DNA of 64,000 bases, from contig OY751487.1 in NCBI GenBank assembly GCA_963565915.1, forward strand, positions 4,278,001-4,342,000. The letters are read 5' to 3'. The notes beneath the pieces are model-generated. The model had not been told where the DNA came from. It made no database searches and was given only the letters and a program-made list of their open reading frames with translations. The DNA comes from Entoloma clypeatum. Its lineage: Eukaryota; Basidiomycota; Agaricomycetes; Agaricales; Entolomataceae. Below, in pieces: positions 11,025 to 22,049 of the stretch (positions are counted from its first letter, which is position 1; the number at the start of each line of letters is the position of its first letter). Made by a program: the position numbers and the translations under genes.

Positions 11025-13511
11025 ATGCCTTCTCATCCAACGGAATCTGTCGCGATTGTTGACAGTGCCTGCTTGAGTGACTTTGACGATTCTGAAACTA
11101 CCTCTGAATTGCATTCTGCCACCGATAACAACTTGGGCCGCTATAATCATCCTACTTTTCCGAATCCAGTGTTCTTGACTACTTTAACGCAGGAGAAACG
11201 GTTCCCAGAGTACATTGAGAATGAATTTCCTGCACCATGCTTGAACCCACTCTCAACCATCCAGTCTTCTCAAGCTGCTGAGACTACTCTTTCTTCTGGA
11301 GAGCCACTTTGCCAGGACGTCAACACCACTGTTCCCAACTCACTCCTCTCCGACCCTTCCAAGATACCCACCATCGTAGGTGATTTGTCGTGGGTTTCCA
11401 AGGCCTTGTTCCCAGACGACATTCTACCTGTCCCATTCAACGAGGATGTTAACAGGCACTGGGATGAAGCTGAATCCAAACCTCGCAACGCACCTTCGAG
11501 CATGTCAGAACGGGGCATCCAGAACTGGCTGAACGATATGACACAATCTCTCGGTCTCAGCCACGGCCTTATCTGCCCTAAAGGGAGCAATGGCAAGGGT
11601 GGCAAGGGTGGCAAGGAAGAGATTGACAGCAAGGGGGAGAGTCGCGAGAGTCGCAGCGAGGAAGAGGGTGACAGCGAGGGTGGCATCAAAATGACTGATG
11701 TTGAGGACGAGGATCCGGAGAAAGCCAACCAAGATGGCCACTCAAGGGCTGCCCAGCAGGCATTTGTTATTGATGATGCATTGCACCGTTCGTTCAGCAC
11801 AGTGGCACACAACAAAGGACTCAGTGGTAGCTCCAAGTATTGCAAGCCCAAAATCGTCCTGTTAGACCGAACTGTCAGACACTTTCTTGCACAGCGAGGT
11901 CGTCGACCACGATGGCAGCACATTCAGGCACTTATCGAGACATCTCACTCTTTCACGTCTTTCAAGAGGAAGAACATGCTTAGGCAAATTCTCAAAAAGT
12001 CCTCCCTCGTGTTCCGTGCTCAACCCTTCCGCCGTTTCCTCATCTCACTTTGCTTTCATGGGCCCAAACAGGCGATGAAATTCTGTCTAGTGCTCGTCGA
12101 CCGCGCAGGTGTTGTACAGACATATTGGTACACCAATGATGGTTACAATGCTGTTGGTCTCGCACGAATCATCTTTGCCCTTGCCGGTGTTGATACGTCG
12201 ATGACTGTCAACCCCCTCACTGGTGACGTCATGAAGATCATGGTTAATAACCAAGTTTTCCATTTTTCAAGTTGTGAAGGAGATACATTCATCTCTGCTA
12301 CTCTTCAGCCGTGGTACTCAAGTATTTCTTGTGACAGACGAGAAGGGAGGATTTCATATTCTCAAGGACTCATGGGTCCTTGGTACATTCGGAACGTCCG
12401 AGATCAAAGTTCTCCAACATATTGCTCGAGAGATGGAGATGGACCCTGATGCCACAAAGTTCAAAGACATGCATCCCCGGTTTATTGCGGGACAAGAACT
12501 CGGAGACTCTACACACCATCGACGGGGAAAGCTACAGATGAAGTCTTCTTCTGAGCGTGTGCATCATCACATTGTCACTGGTCCTGTCGGCGACCCTATT
12601 ACCACCTTTCGCTCAAGGGCTGAGCTCATCCAGGTTCTCTATGATGCCGTCGAATGTAAGTACCTCTCCTGTGATGTTAACTCAAAACTCGTTCAATCAC
12701 TCCACAGGGCTTCACTGGATGCATGACAAGTGCAAGATAGTTCATGGAGACATCAGTATCAAAAATTTGCTGATCTATCGCGCACCTCCAGCCTTCCCAC
12801 CGACCCCGACCCCATCCCACTCTCAGCAGATTATCAAACCTGCTCCCCAACAAGGGTTGAGTGAACCCATACCTGTTGTAGGTAATGTTATCGACTATGA
12901 TTATGCCCGAGACCTTGGCACTGGTGGATACGTGTTCCGTGAGCCATGATCTTCCATTCTCTTTGATCCTCATTCTGACCTTGCTCCAGGGAACCCTTCC
13001 TTTCATGCCGCTGACTTTATTGGACCCGAGCCGCCATGGCCACTACAAGTATGGTCCTGGTGAAGATCTCGAGGCACTACTGCACACTGCCATTGGCATC
13101 GTTACCTTCACTGTGGGGCCTTGCGGCCAGACACAAGACCGGAACAAGCACATTCCAATTGCACGCTGGTACAATGAATATGACCGAGAGCAGTTGCACA
13201 AGGATAAGACTATCGATTTATTCCGTTTTGATAAAGAAATCGCGGGACATCTTCCTGAATACTGGAAGCCTTTTGCCCCCTTCCTCCGTCGTCTCGTTGA
13301 TGCCACATGGCCCTCAAGGAACATATATGATCAAGACAATAAGGCTAACTATGAGGCCTACAAGGAAATCCTTGGAGATGCCCTCAAATATTTCAATGCA
13401 CAGCTTCCGGAATCGTTGGAAAACTATGCTGTTGTCCGGTCATCCGAGAAGCGCAGGCGGAGCACCATTGATCCTGGAAGATACCCACACAAGCTGCTCC
13501 GGCAAGGTTGA
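11025..13511 (+). pseudogene. FunK1-type fungal protein kinase with an apparent +1 frameshift
   Basis: Exons 11025-12655, 12708-12931 and 12990-13511. Family features: the conserved N-terminal FunK1 region (RRPRWQHIQALIET, FRRFLISLCFHGP), the nucleotide-binding block SRGTQVFLV...GGFHILKDSW with the ATP-anchoring Lys, the catalytic loop IVHGDISIKNLL and the metal motif VIDYDYA. A Gly/Lys-rich repeat (GKGGKGGKE) sits near residue 190. The first exon must change frame at a T5 run (12263-12267): with one T fewer it reads QVFHF-QVVKEIHSS without a break, matching the family. No intron with legal ends fixes this. The gene may be a young pseudogene or carry a sequence error. The last donor is taken at 12932 for phase reasons, although a better-looking GTGAGC lies 7 bases on. 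Confidence 0.7.
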
Positions 13512-14129
13512 ACACCTTCCTCATCCTACTCACCTTAGGGAACTGGCAGACTGGAAGGAACATATGCATAGTAGATGACATGTTTGGGTAGTCTTGATAT
13601 TCTTGGCTCAATATCGCCGTATGCACTTTTCTTTTTGATCCACCATTCATAAAGTATAGTACATGATTTATTCAAAGACGCGACAAAAGGCTCGTTTATC
13701 GGGACATTGTTCACGTCAGGTCCCATGTCACCTGGTAATCGGGACTTGCTTCCTAGCGTACCCATTGTGTTTACTAGTTGCAGCAGAAAGAAGGGAATCA
13801 GAACGTCAATGTATGAACTAAATGACGCCATGAAAGCCTAAGCCTTCTGTAAAGCGGCGTATGCCTTTTGACATCAAACGTGAATATCAACTCTGGAGTG
13901 TCGGAGAAATCGAGGCTGAAGAGCTGAAGGCGGAGAGGAAAGGGCAGGAGAGTCGTAGGGGGTGTCGGGACGGAGTTTTTCGACCTGGGTCGTATTCTTT
14001 TTTGGCCGGTCGGATGACCCCCTTCCCCCCCCTAGAGGACAGACGGGAGGTACATGAATGAATGATGATAGAACATAGCACATACATGAACGATGATTGC
14101 AGGTACAACACAAACTCATCCAACTCTCT
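13512..14129. other. Tail-to-tail intergenic region between FunK1 and ELP3
   Basis: 618 bp between convergent genes. No supported coding frame. It contains short C-rich and G-rich runs near 14022-14040 but no clear terminator-like element. Confidence 0.5.
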
Positions 14130-16380
14130 TTACAGCGACTTGCTCATATATGGTCCGTCCAACTCATATCCCAACTTGCGATAATAGTCCCGTGTCCCTA
14201 CACCTACGACATAACACATGAGACAGCATCAAACGGACGTCTGAAATGATGACTGACCCGAAATGACTGCCATTTTTATACTCCCATGTTCTTCCCTCGC
14301 TATACGCTCTGCTTCCTCCATCAACAACGTTCCAAAGCCCTGGTAAGAAAAAAGGATAAGCCAGTTTCAAATCATGCGCATCCGCTTACTGACCTGGTGC
14401 TGGAACTTGGTCGGATCCCGCCCATGTACAGGCACAGCCGTCCCGTATACATGCAGCTCCCGAACGATACTGCACCCACCCCCGTCTCCATCTTTCCTCA
14501 CGAGTTCAGGTCGGAACGTTCCCTCGTCTGAGCATTTGCGCAACCGCAGCAAACCGACGAGGATATCCCGTTCCGGGTCCTCGTACGAGAGGAAGGTTTC
14601 CCAGCCGCCGTTGGCGGTGTAATCTCGACGAAGAAGCTCGACGGATTCCGGACGGACTTTGTGGTGGATCTCGTGTATCTAGAAATGACAGTCAGCTCAT
14701 ATTACTGGGAAGGTAAGAAAGGAGGGAATGCTCACTCCAACTTCACGGAATCGGACGTCACGACATTCAGCCCCAAAGTCTTTCATGCGATTGAGCGCCA
14801 GCTCGCGCAAGTTTCCAGAGTTTTCGCACCCGCTCGATACCAGGGGTAGAGGAATATCTCTAGATACCGATGTAAGAGCAGCATGGGCCGTAGCAGCATC
14901 TGTCACTCACCTCTGCACCCTGTACACCCTTGTCCACGGCGGCACCAGCGCCAAAATCCTCGCCACGACATCTACCAGCACGTTCGGCGTATAGTTCTTA
15001 TACCTCCCCGTCCTCCACAGCTCGTAAAGCCCCGTCCCACGAATCACCAGCGTCGGGTAGATCTTCAGCCCGTCACTCCTGAACGCCGGGTTCTCGAAAT
15101 ACTCCTTGAACTGCTCAAGGTCGCGCTCGACGCCGACGTTGGGGAGGTCGGGCATCATATGCGCGACGACTTTGAAACCGGCGTCTTTGGCCAGGTGGAA
15201 GGACTCTGAGACGGCACGGACGGTGTGCCCGCGGTTAGTGTCGCGGGCGACGTCTTCGTAGACAGATTGAACGCCGATTTCGAGCCGCGTGCAGCCGTAC
15301 CGGAGCATTTGGCTAATGTAGGATGAGCGGGGAGTCGTAGAAAAAGCTGGGGATTATTGTAACTTGCCTGAGGTGGGGACGGAGACAGTAGTCTGGGCGT
15401 GTTTCGATGGTAATACCTATTGCTTTTGATTTGCTCTGTTCCGAGTATCTGCAGGAACAACTCCCATATATGCCAGTGTGAATTGAGTGAATCAAACTCA
15501 CCGAACAGCCTCGTCGACGTCCAGCCCAGTAAACCCAGAGAGCGCATTATGCAATTGTGCAATGAACTTTCCCCGGTAATCCTCTGGCATACTCATGAAC
15601 GTCCCGCCCATAACTATAAACTCTACCTTGATATTCGGATTATCAACGACCACTTTGACAATTATAAAAGCCACGAACCTTATCAACATTATGCCCAAGA
15701 CTCTTCAACTGCTCCACTCTCCCCCTCGTCTGCTCATACGGGTCATACCGTGCCCGAATCGCACGCATACTCGTCGGTTCATATCCCGTATAACTCTGCG
15801 TGCTATAATCAAAATCCGAATCCGGTCCTCCTGGACAATACCTAATCACACATTATCAACCTAGAACACCACAAAACCAAAATTCAAATGAAAAAGGAAA
15901 CCCACACGCATATATTTCCCGTCATCGCAATATGCGGACACCGATGCGGTTTGCACATGACCGCCACCACCGCAATCTACTTCCCGTCACGATCGATCAG
16001 CCTTCGCCTCCCCCTTCAAAAAGGCAGCCAAAAAAAAAGGTACGCACCCCACTAGCAGTTCGTATAGGCCTAGCCTTCAGATTGGGCAACAGGACCTTCT
16101 TGTACTCGTCCGGGATGGCGCTGATGATGTCCACGAGCCGCGGGACACCGCCGTACGCGAACTTCTTGCTGATCCTGGCGCGAATCTCGTTCAAGGATAC
16201 GCTACGGTCCTCGTCGTGCGCTTTGATGAGCTCGGCAGCGATGCCTGAGGTTACGCGGAGGAGTTGTTCGGCTTGGGATGGGCCTGAGGATCGGTAAGGT
16301 GGATGGTTGGGGTAATGATGTGACGTTCTAAAAAATGCATCGGACGTGTACTTACCATCGACGTGTGTCCTCTGCACCAT
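14130..16380 (-). CDS. ELP3: Elongator complex catalytic subunit ELP3 (radical SAM / GNAT acetyltransferase)
   Basis: Eleven exons from the ATG at 16380: 16356-16380, 16048-16283, 15906-15976, 15679-15841, 15502-15626, 15368-15448, 14911-15312, 14736-14859, 14394-14678, 14258-14339 and 14130-14203. All close in phase for 555 aa, almost exactly the yeast length. Elp3 adds carboxymethyl groups to wobble uridines of tRNA as part of Elongator. The radical SAM cluster motif [14 protein letters not shown] is split by an intron. The core continues through [30 protein letters not shown] and AHMMPDLP. The C-terminal GNAT acetyl-CoA site is [14 protein letters not shown], ending in [14 protein letters not shown]. 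The intron at 15313-15367 uses a GC donor (CAG|GCAAGT). Convergent with FunK1. Confidence 0.97.
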
Positions 16381-17113
16381 CTTTTTCCGGTCGCTTTTTC
16401 AATCGTTGTAGTGGTTAGAAAAAGGAGTCACCCAAATCAGTATGTGGTCGATCACCTGATTTTGACGGATATCATACCAGGGCGAGGAAAACCCTTTATT
16501 AATTTAGGTTCTCCTCCTTATCTTCTACTCAACCACAGAACATGATCTTCATCAACAGAGTTTCAATCTTTCAATTTTTCTAGTCCGAGGAAGGAAATCG
16601 AGAGTGAGAAAAGAGAAAGAGAAATCTCTAAATTTCGAGACAACGGCAAAGCTAAAAACAAGCAGCGCGATGTACGTTAGACCGTAGAAAAGGGGGGGGG
16701 GGGGGATGGATAGGGGAGGGGGAGCGGAATCCGTGAAAATAAAGGCGGGAGTGTATCGTTGTGGTATATGTGCGTAAGATGAAGTCGTCATTATAGATTA
16801 TGCGTGATGACTTTGCGCAAGGGCCGAGAGAAAAGATAAAGAAGTAATAAACAAATGGGGTGCAAGGGATTCCAGCACCAGGAAGCCTGAAGTTGGAAAA
16901 CGAAGGAGGGAAAAAGAAGGGTGTTGTAGAAAGGATCGTAAGGGGAGGAAGGGGGATAGAAAGGGGATGGTATGCAGGGACTCGGAAAGGAGCAAAGATT
17001 ATCGTGATAGCAGGCAAAGGTGGTGAAGGATTCATCCAACGGAAGACATTGCATCGTCGTTAAAACAAGCGCCATACTCAGAAATCAAGGAAACCGCCAC
17101 ACCGGTTTCCTCA
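16381..17113. other. ELP3 upstream region with a G-rich block
   Basis: 733 bp between ELP3 and the transporter, both on the minus strand. No gene is supported. It holds a 14-base G run at 16692-16705 followed by further G clusters. Confidence 0.5.
16692..16732 (+). other. G-rich tract with G-quadruplex potential
   Basis: A run of 14 G followed within 25 bases by GGGG and GGGGG clusters; on the opposite strand this is a C/pyrimidine-rich block. It lies about 310 bp upstream of the ELP3 start codon and so could lie in its promoter. Role unknown. Confidence 0.5.
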
Positions 17114-18683
17114 TCAAGGACCTGCACTCCTCGGATCCTCCGTATGTTGTGGGGTCAAGGGTAGCGGCGTCGAGGCCCTCGACGGCGGACGTGAAGTATA
17201 CGGCGACCCATACGGCGCACAATGATACCTCCCCGTATCAAACGTATCCCCAAACAGATCGCCCTCCTTCTCCACCGGCGCATTCACCTCCACACTGATC
17301 CCCAGCGCGCTCGCCAGCACCCTCGGCGATGATGACGTAACCGTCGACTTCTTCCTCGCGTTCGTGCTTGAGAACTGTCCGAGGATCGGCTCGTTTGGCG
17401 CAGCAGGGGAAAACCCCGGGGGGAACGCAGACGTCTTCCCCGACTGCGTCGACATGGAGATGTTCGTCCCCGGAATCGAGATGGCCGGCTCTTTCCCCGC
17501 GGGCTGGTTGTACATCCAGGTCGCACTCAGCACTGTGGACGCACCGATCACAAACGAAGGGGTGATGTGGTAATCAAACATGAGGACAGAGGCAAGGAAG
17601 GCGATGACGATCGACAAGCTCGTGGCAAAGCCCTTGAGGATGTTATCCGAGTACTTGATCACGATCGCGGTAACAAGCCCTCCGAACACCTGGATGCCAA
17701 CGGTCGCCCATGCCCATGTCCCAAAGTTGCGGAAGAGGTCGGAGACAAAGCCCTGTGAATCGGAAGGCTTGGAATCGTAGAGGACGGGGACGAGGGCGGG
17801 GACGAGGGAAAAGAGTGAGAGCTGGACGTTGCGCACCCAGAGATCGGCCTTTGAGTTTTTTAGCACCATCTCAAAGTAAACCCCAGCAAGACCAGAAGTG
17901 AAGCACGCTGCGGTGACGGCAGCGAAGCCCTTCGTCGGGCTCATAACATGGAAATTCTGGAAGTCGTGCGCGCTACCAACTGCGGTGTTTTTCGGGACGT
18001 GGGTACTGGTGGCAGTCTGGATCTGAACAATTCCGACACCGATAGCGAGGAAGAGAAGCGCGAGCCATTTTGTCGAGCTGAGTTTCTTGCGGAGAAGCGC
18101 GACGGAAAAGGCGGCGGTGGTCAGAATTTTCATCTGATAGGTGACTTGGAAGGAGGCGACGGGGAGGTTGCTGATGGCGACAAATTGGAGGGAATTTTGG
18201 ATGACATAGAGCAAAGCGGGAATGGAGAGTTTCCAGCAGTCTGGGCTGAAGATCTCGGAGCAAACCGTCCAGAAAGGCGTGGAAATGCAAGAAAGAATGC
18301 CCCTTTTGTACCTTGGGGAGTCGGATGCTTCTCGTGTTCTGGAAAGGGCAATGACGAAGGATATTGAGCCCTTCAAAAGCTCATTGAGAAGGACAGCGGT
18401 TGCGGGGGAATACGATAGGGAAGTGGGCGTTGAGATGCGGGAGTGGTGCATCACGATTGACAGCGCTGCATTTTGTACGGCCAAGGTCACCAGGCTAGAA
18501 AAGGGAGCAGGTCAGCGTCAACGATAAGCAGAGGAGATAAAGCACGCACGATACATATTTGAGCGGCATGCCAAATATTCTCGGGCCATCGGATTGAGCA
18601 AGCAGGCCTTTCTCCGTTAGGTGGACGGTAGCGGAAGGCAGCAGAGGGGAGTTTCGCGGGGAAGGGGGGGACATAGAACGCAT
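17114..18683 (-). CDS. Nucleotide-sugar transporter, UDP-galactose type (SLC35A family)
   Basis: Two exons, 18550-18683 and 17114-18494, about 504 aa. It is a ten-helix Golgi antiporter importing a UDP-sugar in exchange for UMP, the product of the apyrase reaction. Family signatures: the first helix MPLKYVSLVTLAVQNAAL, LLNELLKGSISF, the strongly conserved VIQNSLQFVAISNLPVASFQVTYQMKI segment, FTSGLAGVYFEMVLK and NILKGFATSLSI. The long hydrophilic C-tail (about 120 residues, Ser/Thr/Pro rich) is typical of basidiomycete members. The start is uncertain: 18683 is used here, and in-frame ATGs at 18707 and 18764 would extend a low-complexity N-tail. The substrate is inferred from family resemblance only. 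Confidence 0.88.
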
Positions 18684-18764
18684 TGAGGACGATGAACGAT
18701 GGTGCATATCCCGTCGGTCAGAGCGGCAATGGTGGGGAGCAGGACAAGCGGTCGAAGTCAGCAA

Positions 18765-19243
18765 GGGTTGGGCTTTGAACGGTGGATGATGGAAATATTA
18801 GGGCCTTTGCGAAGAGAAAGAAAGAGGGGTCGAGAGTTGGACGGATTCAGACTGGATGAAGGAAAGGACGTTTACCTGGTTCTGGAGGTAGTTTATGTAA
18901 AATAACGAACTGAAGTAGGCAGGCAGGAGGGGGAAAGACTGGCCGCTGGTCCACAAGCTGATCACCGTCACCCTCGGTCAACGATGCCCAAATTCAAACA
19001 AAACCAAAAAAAAATAAGAAAAAAAAAAAAGGATTTCCCACGTGCGTCAGCCTCACATTAAGTGTACAGAGTCTACAACTACATACATATACTCTCTCCT
19101 GCTCTCTTGAACCATACTGGCATCAGATCAACCCTGTGGCTGTTTCATCAATCAGAAAAATTCCATGCATTCCGATATCATACGCAATTCTCCATTGCAA
19201 CGGAGCAACCCATCTGCAAATGAAGGAATGAGTCCAAAGTTCA
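18765..19243. other. Intergenic region, no supported gene
   Basis: About 480 bp upstream of the transporter and downstream of the small gene at 19244. It contains an A-rich run near 19005-19032. No coding frame could be supported. Confidence 0.45.
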
Positions 19244-19801
19244 CTAGACATCGTCTGAGTGGTGTGTGAGCCTCAGCCTCGCCTTTACCTCTCCATCCGC
19301 ACCCATCCCATCAAGCTCGAGGTCCACCGCATCGTAAGGACAATGGGGGGTGAGCAAGATACCCATTCCATCCTGGGACGCGACGCGGGGTGCGTTCCTT
19401 TACCAGGTTTTTCTTCATCGGCTCACACACCTCTCGACAAGAGCAACGACAACTCACAGGATAAAGTACCACATCAAGCATATTCAATTCATCAATTCCT
19501 AGCACAACTGAAGCGGTAGTCATGTGAGAAAGCTCCAGGTGATCTCGCGTCCTAGCCCCTCGACCAAAGGGAGGGGCAATCGGCATAGATTGTTTTTGAG
19601 AATCTCCTCCTTTACAGAGCTGCTCTTCGACGCTTGTCTGGACCATCCATCCTTGTGCACAAAGGAATGAGCTGCCTGTAAGAACGGCGGAGGACAGGAC
19701 AGTAATTTGAACGTCGATGTTTTTGTAATGGCGAAAACCCGTCATACCTCTCTAAATACGATCCTGGGATTTGCCGAGCGGAGTATCAAATAAAATGACA
19801 T
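19244..19801 (-). CDS. Cryptic four-exon gene for a 105 aa hypothetical protein
   Basis: Exons from the ATG at 19801: 19748-19801, 19616-19675, 19458-19532 and 19244-19372. Each exon is a multiple of three and all introns are phase 0, so the model closes perfectly although none of its exons is a long ORF. The protein starts MSFYLILRSANPRIVFRE, has a Ser-rich segment, then VLGIDELNMLDVVLYP joined to DGMGILLTPHCPYDAVDLEL and a charged end RLRLTHHSDDV. No membrane segment or known domain recognised; the second half looks like a small beta domain. Donors are good (gtatga, gtaaag, gtgagt, and ...), but the acceptor before 19532 (ctggag) has little pyrimidine tract, so exon 3 could begin elsewhere. 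It is head-to-head with MRP51 across 46 bp. Confidence 0.55.
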
Positions 19802-19847
19802 TCCGACATGAAGCAACTCCTGCAACTCGAAAGCATCGCCAACAGTG
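19802..19847. promoter_or_regulatory. 46 bp divergent promoter between the small gene and MRP51
   Basis: Only 46 bases separate the two start codons, so the 5' UTRs and core promoters must overlap or lie inside the coding regions. No TATA box is visible. Confidence 0.4.
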
Positions 19848-21311
19848 ATGGCAGCAGCGACAGCGACGGCGGTGGCAGCGGCGGCGCCGCGAGTGACTGC
19901 CCACCCCCCATCCTCTCCCTTCGCAGAACTCTTCCGCCGCTCCCGTTTCGCGACCTTCGACCCTGCCATCCGCCAAACCTACTCCTCTGCCCCAGCCCAC
20001 GTCCACAGAGGCGACTGGGGTCTCAAGCGTCCCATCGCTGTCCGCCGAAAAAACCAGTTCATCACCATCACCACCCCCGAGCACCACGCCCATTTCACCG
20101 AATGGAACCGCGCAGAGGACGAGGTCCGCTTCATCCGCCGTGTTGACGAGTTGGACATCATGCCAAGAACGACCATGTCCAGTCCATGGTATAGAGGCCT
20201 GGGTAAGGCCTCTAAAGACTGGCTTCTCGACTCCGAATTCTGTTCAGAGGACATGCAGGACATGCAGGCGAAAAAAGAGCAGGAACACTTGGCTCGGCAA
20301 CACCAACAACAACCCCCGGTGCAGACCTTCGAGACCGTCGACCTCTCCACTCTGGGAAAGCTGGGCCCCGGCGCATACGGCATGCACCGGCCACTACCTT
20401 CCGCTTCTTCGCCAGACAAGCCCGACAACCGCGTCATGCCCAACATCAACGCCATGTCTCCCAAGCAGTTCAAGCGCTACCTCCGCCACCTGCGCACTCT
20501 CCGCCCAGCTTTCAAAGACTACATCGAGAACAACCGTGAAAAACCGCGCATCGCCTCCAAATCCCTCTACGCCCTCGCCCAGAACCCCGACGCGGGCATC
20601 CACCGGCGCTTCATTCAAGACCACCTCACCTCCCAGCTACAAGACCCCACCTCCACCAAATTCGAACAAAACCCACACCGCAACGCGGCGCTCACCTACG
20701 CACATCCCACTCCGCTCGACACCCTCTATCGCTCCAAGCCGCAGCCCGGCTTCGTCCTAAACACCATCCAGCTACGAGACAAGCCCACAAGTAACGTCGC
20801 CAACAGCCGCGCCTACGTCGCGAGCTTTGGCGGTATCGCGGCCACGCTTCCCGCCAAGCACGCAGGGGGCAAGATTCCACTGCTCGACCCCGACTCGGAG
20901 ACGGGCATCGACAAGAACAGGATCCACGAGAGCATCGCGCAGTTCCGGCTCATGAAGAACCGAGGGTTCGTCCTCGATGTCCCGCCCCGCGTCGTTGGGA
21001 GGCACCCGGACACGCTCGATGCCGTGCGCATTGACGCAAAGGTCGTGGTCGTCGACGGCCAGCGGTCAGGCCTCCCCGGGAACAACCCGTACCCGCCGGG
21101 AAGCCCAGAGTACGTCGCTGCGACGGCGGTAGACGGGAGATCGGGGTCGCGCAATCTGGCACCGCCGCCCAAGTCCACAGCAAAACTCATGGGCTTCACG
21201 GGACCTGTAACACCGGTGGATGCTAAAGCGCGGTTCGTGCTTGACACGCTGTCGAGCATGATGCCTGGAAGGAAAGACGGCCGACAGCTGGATGGGAATG
21301 AAGAGCTGTAA
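19848..21311 (+). CDS. MRP51: Mitochondrial 37S ribosomal protein bS1m (MRP51 family)
   Basis: Single exon, 487 aa. A structural component of the mitochondrial small ribosomal subunit, implicated in yeast in translation of mitochondrial mRNAs through their 5' leaders. The family block SPFAELFRRSRFATFDPAIRQ followed by HRGDWGLKRPIAVRRKN and TEWNRAEDEVRFIRRVDEL is unmistakable near the N-terminus. An Ala-rich leader (residues 1-20) may serve as mitochondrial presequence, although it is poor in Arg. The middle contains MSPKQFKRYLRHLRTLRPAFKDYI and the tail ends ARFVLDTLSSMMPGRKDG. The ATG at 19848 is used; the codon before it is GTG. Tail-to-tail with the HYPK gene, 94 bp apart. Confidence 0.92.
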   Translation: MAAATATAVAAAAPRVTAHPPSSPFAELFRRSRFATFDPAIRQTYSSAPAHVHRGDWGLKRPIAVRRKNQFITITTPEHHAHFTEWNRAEDEVRFIRRVDELDIMPRTTMSSPWYRGLGKASKDWLLDSEFCSEDMQDMQAKKEQEHLARQHQQQPPVQTFETVDLSTLGKLGPGAYGMHRPLPSASSPDKPDNRVMPNINAMSPKQFKRYLRHLRTLRPAFKDYIENNREKPRIASKSLYALAQNPDAGIHRRFIQDHLTSQLQDPTSTKFEQNPHRNAALTYAHPTPLDTLYRSKPQPGFVLNTIQLRDKPTSNVANSRAYVASFGGIAATLPAKHAGGKIPLLDPDSETGIDKNRIHESIAQFRLMKNRGFVLDVPPRVVGRHPDTLDAVRIDAKVVVVDGQRSGLPGNNPYPPGSPEYVAATAVDGRSGSRNLAPPPKSTAKLMGFTGPVTPVDAKARFVLDTLSSMMPGRKDGRQLDGNEEL

Positions 21312-21405
21312 TAAGTATAATTAAATATCATTTATATCTACACTTTTGCAATTGCAACCGTGGATCGCGGTTCCGTATGTTCTCATCATCAAGTTCACCC
21401 GCAGC

Positions 21406-21817
21406 TCAAGGAGCCACTAGAGCTCTAAGCGCCTTGGCCACGTCTCCGCCATTTTCCAACAACGCCTTCTCTGCCTGTGCTCGCGTGATTTCGAATTCGT
21501 GCACCTGTATAACACATGTGTTGAAGGTTTTGAGAAGGAAGAGGAAGCACGCAGCGTACAATGAGATCGATATCTTCCTTCTTGAGCGTAGCTAAGGCAG
21601 GATCCTTTGGCGTTCTAGCTGGAGGTTTGTCCAGTATCCCGCCGGGGCGGAATGCTTCTTCCATTACGCCTTTTGAGTATGAGAAGCCGTCAATGTACTG
21701 ATCACCGCCATACAGGAGAGAATCAACGCGGCGCGGTGAACATGGTGGAACGAGACAACGTACGTTCATTATCACTTCAGGATTGCTCCCATTGCTTCTT
21801 GCTACTATGGATGACAT
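21406..21817 (-). CDS. HYPK-like NatA cofactor (UBA-type C-terminal domain)
   Basis: Three exons, 21764-21817, 21560-21697 and 21406-21504, all phase 0, 96 aa. HYPK binds the Naa15/Naa10 N-terminal acetyltransferase complex at the ribosome and restrains it. The C-terminal domain LKKEDIDLIVHEFEITRAQ followed by AEKALLENGGDVAKALRALV is the NAC-alpha-like UBA of this family. The short N-terminus (NPEVIMNYIDGFSYSKGVMEEAF) matches the basidiomycete pattern. The stop is TGA at 21406-21408. Short exons and the split UBA hide the gene in an ORF scan. HYPK and MRP51 are convergent. Confidence 0.88.
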
Positions 21818-22049
21818 TGTGTCACGGAATATACACTCAAAAGTCGATGCAAGATGCACGTGGGCCTAAGTTAGTACACAAGTTGTAATATTGGAAAAGT
21901 TAAGAGGTTCCAAAATGCCTTCTATGAGTAGGTATAGTATGCTGGGTATACAACGATCGGGTATACTTACAACAATGTAATGCGAAGAAAACTGTCAAAC
22001 GAACGATCCGCACCAATAAGATATGAAGAAGAGATAGCGAGAAAAATGT

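Noticed and set aside
11270..11923. Minus-strand open frame of 217 codons
   Set aside because: Antisense shadow of the FunK1 first exon; composition is Ser/Leu low complexity.
17948..18367. Plus-strand frame of 139 codons
   Set aside because: Antisense of the nucleotide-sugar transporter membrane core.
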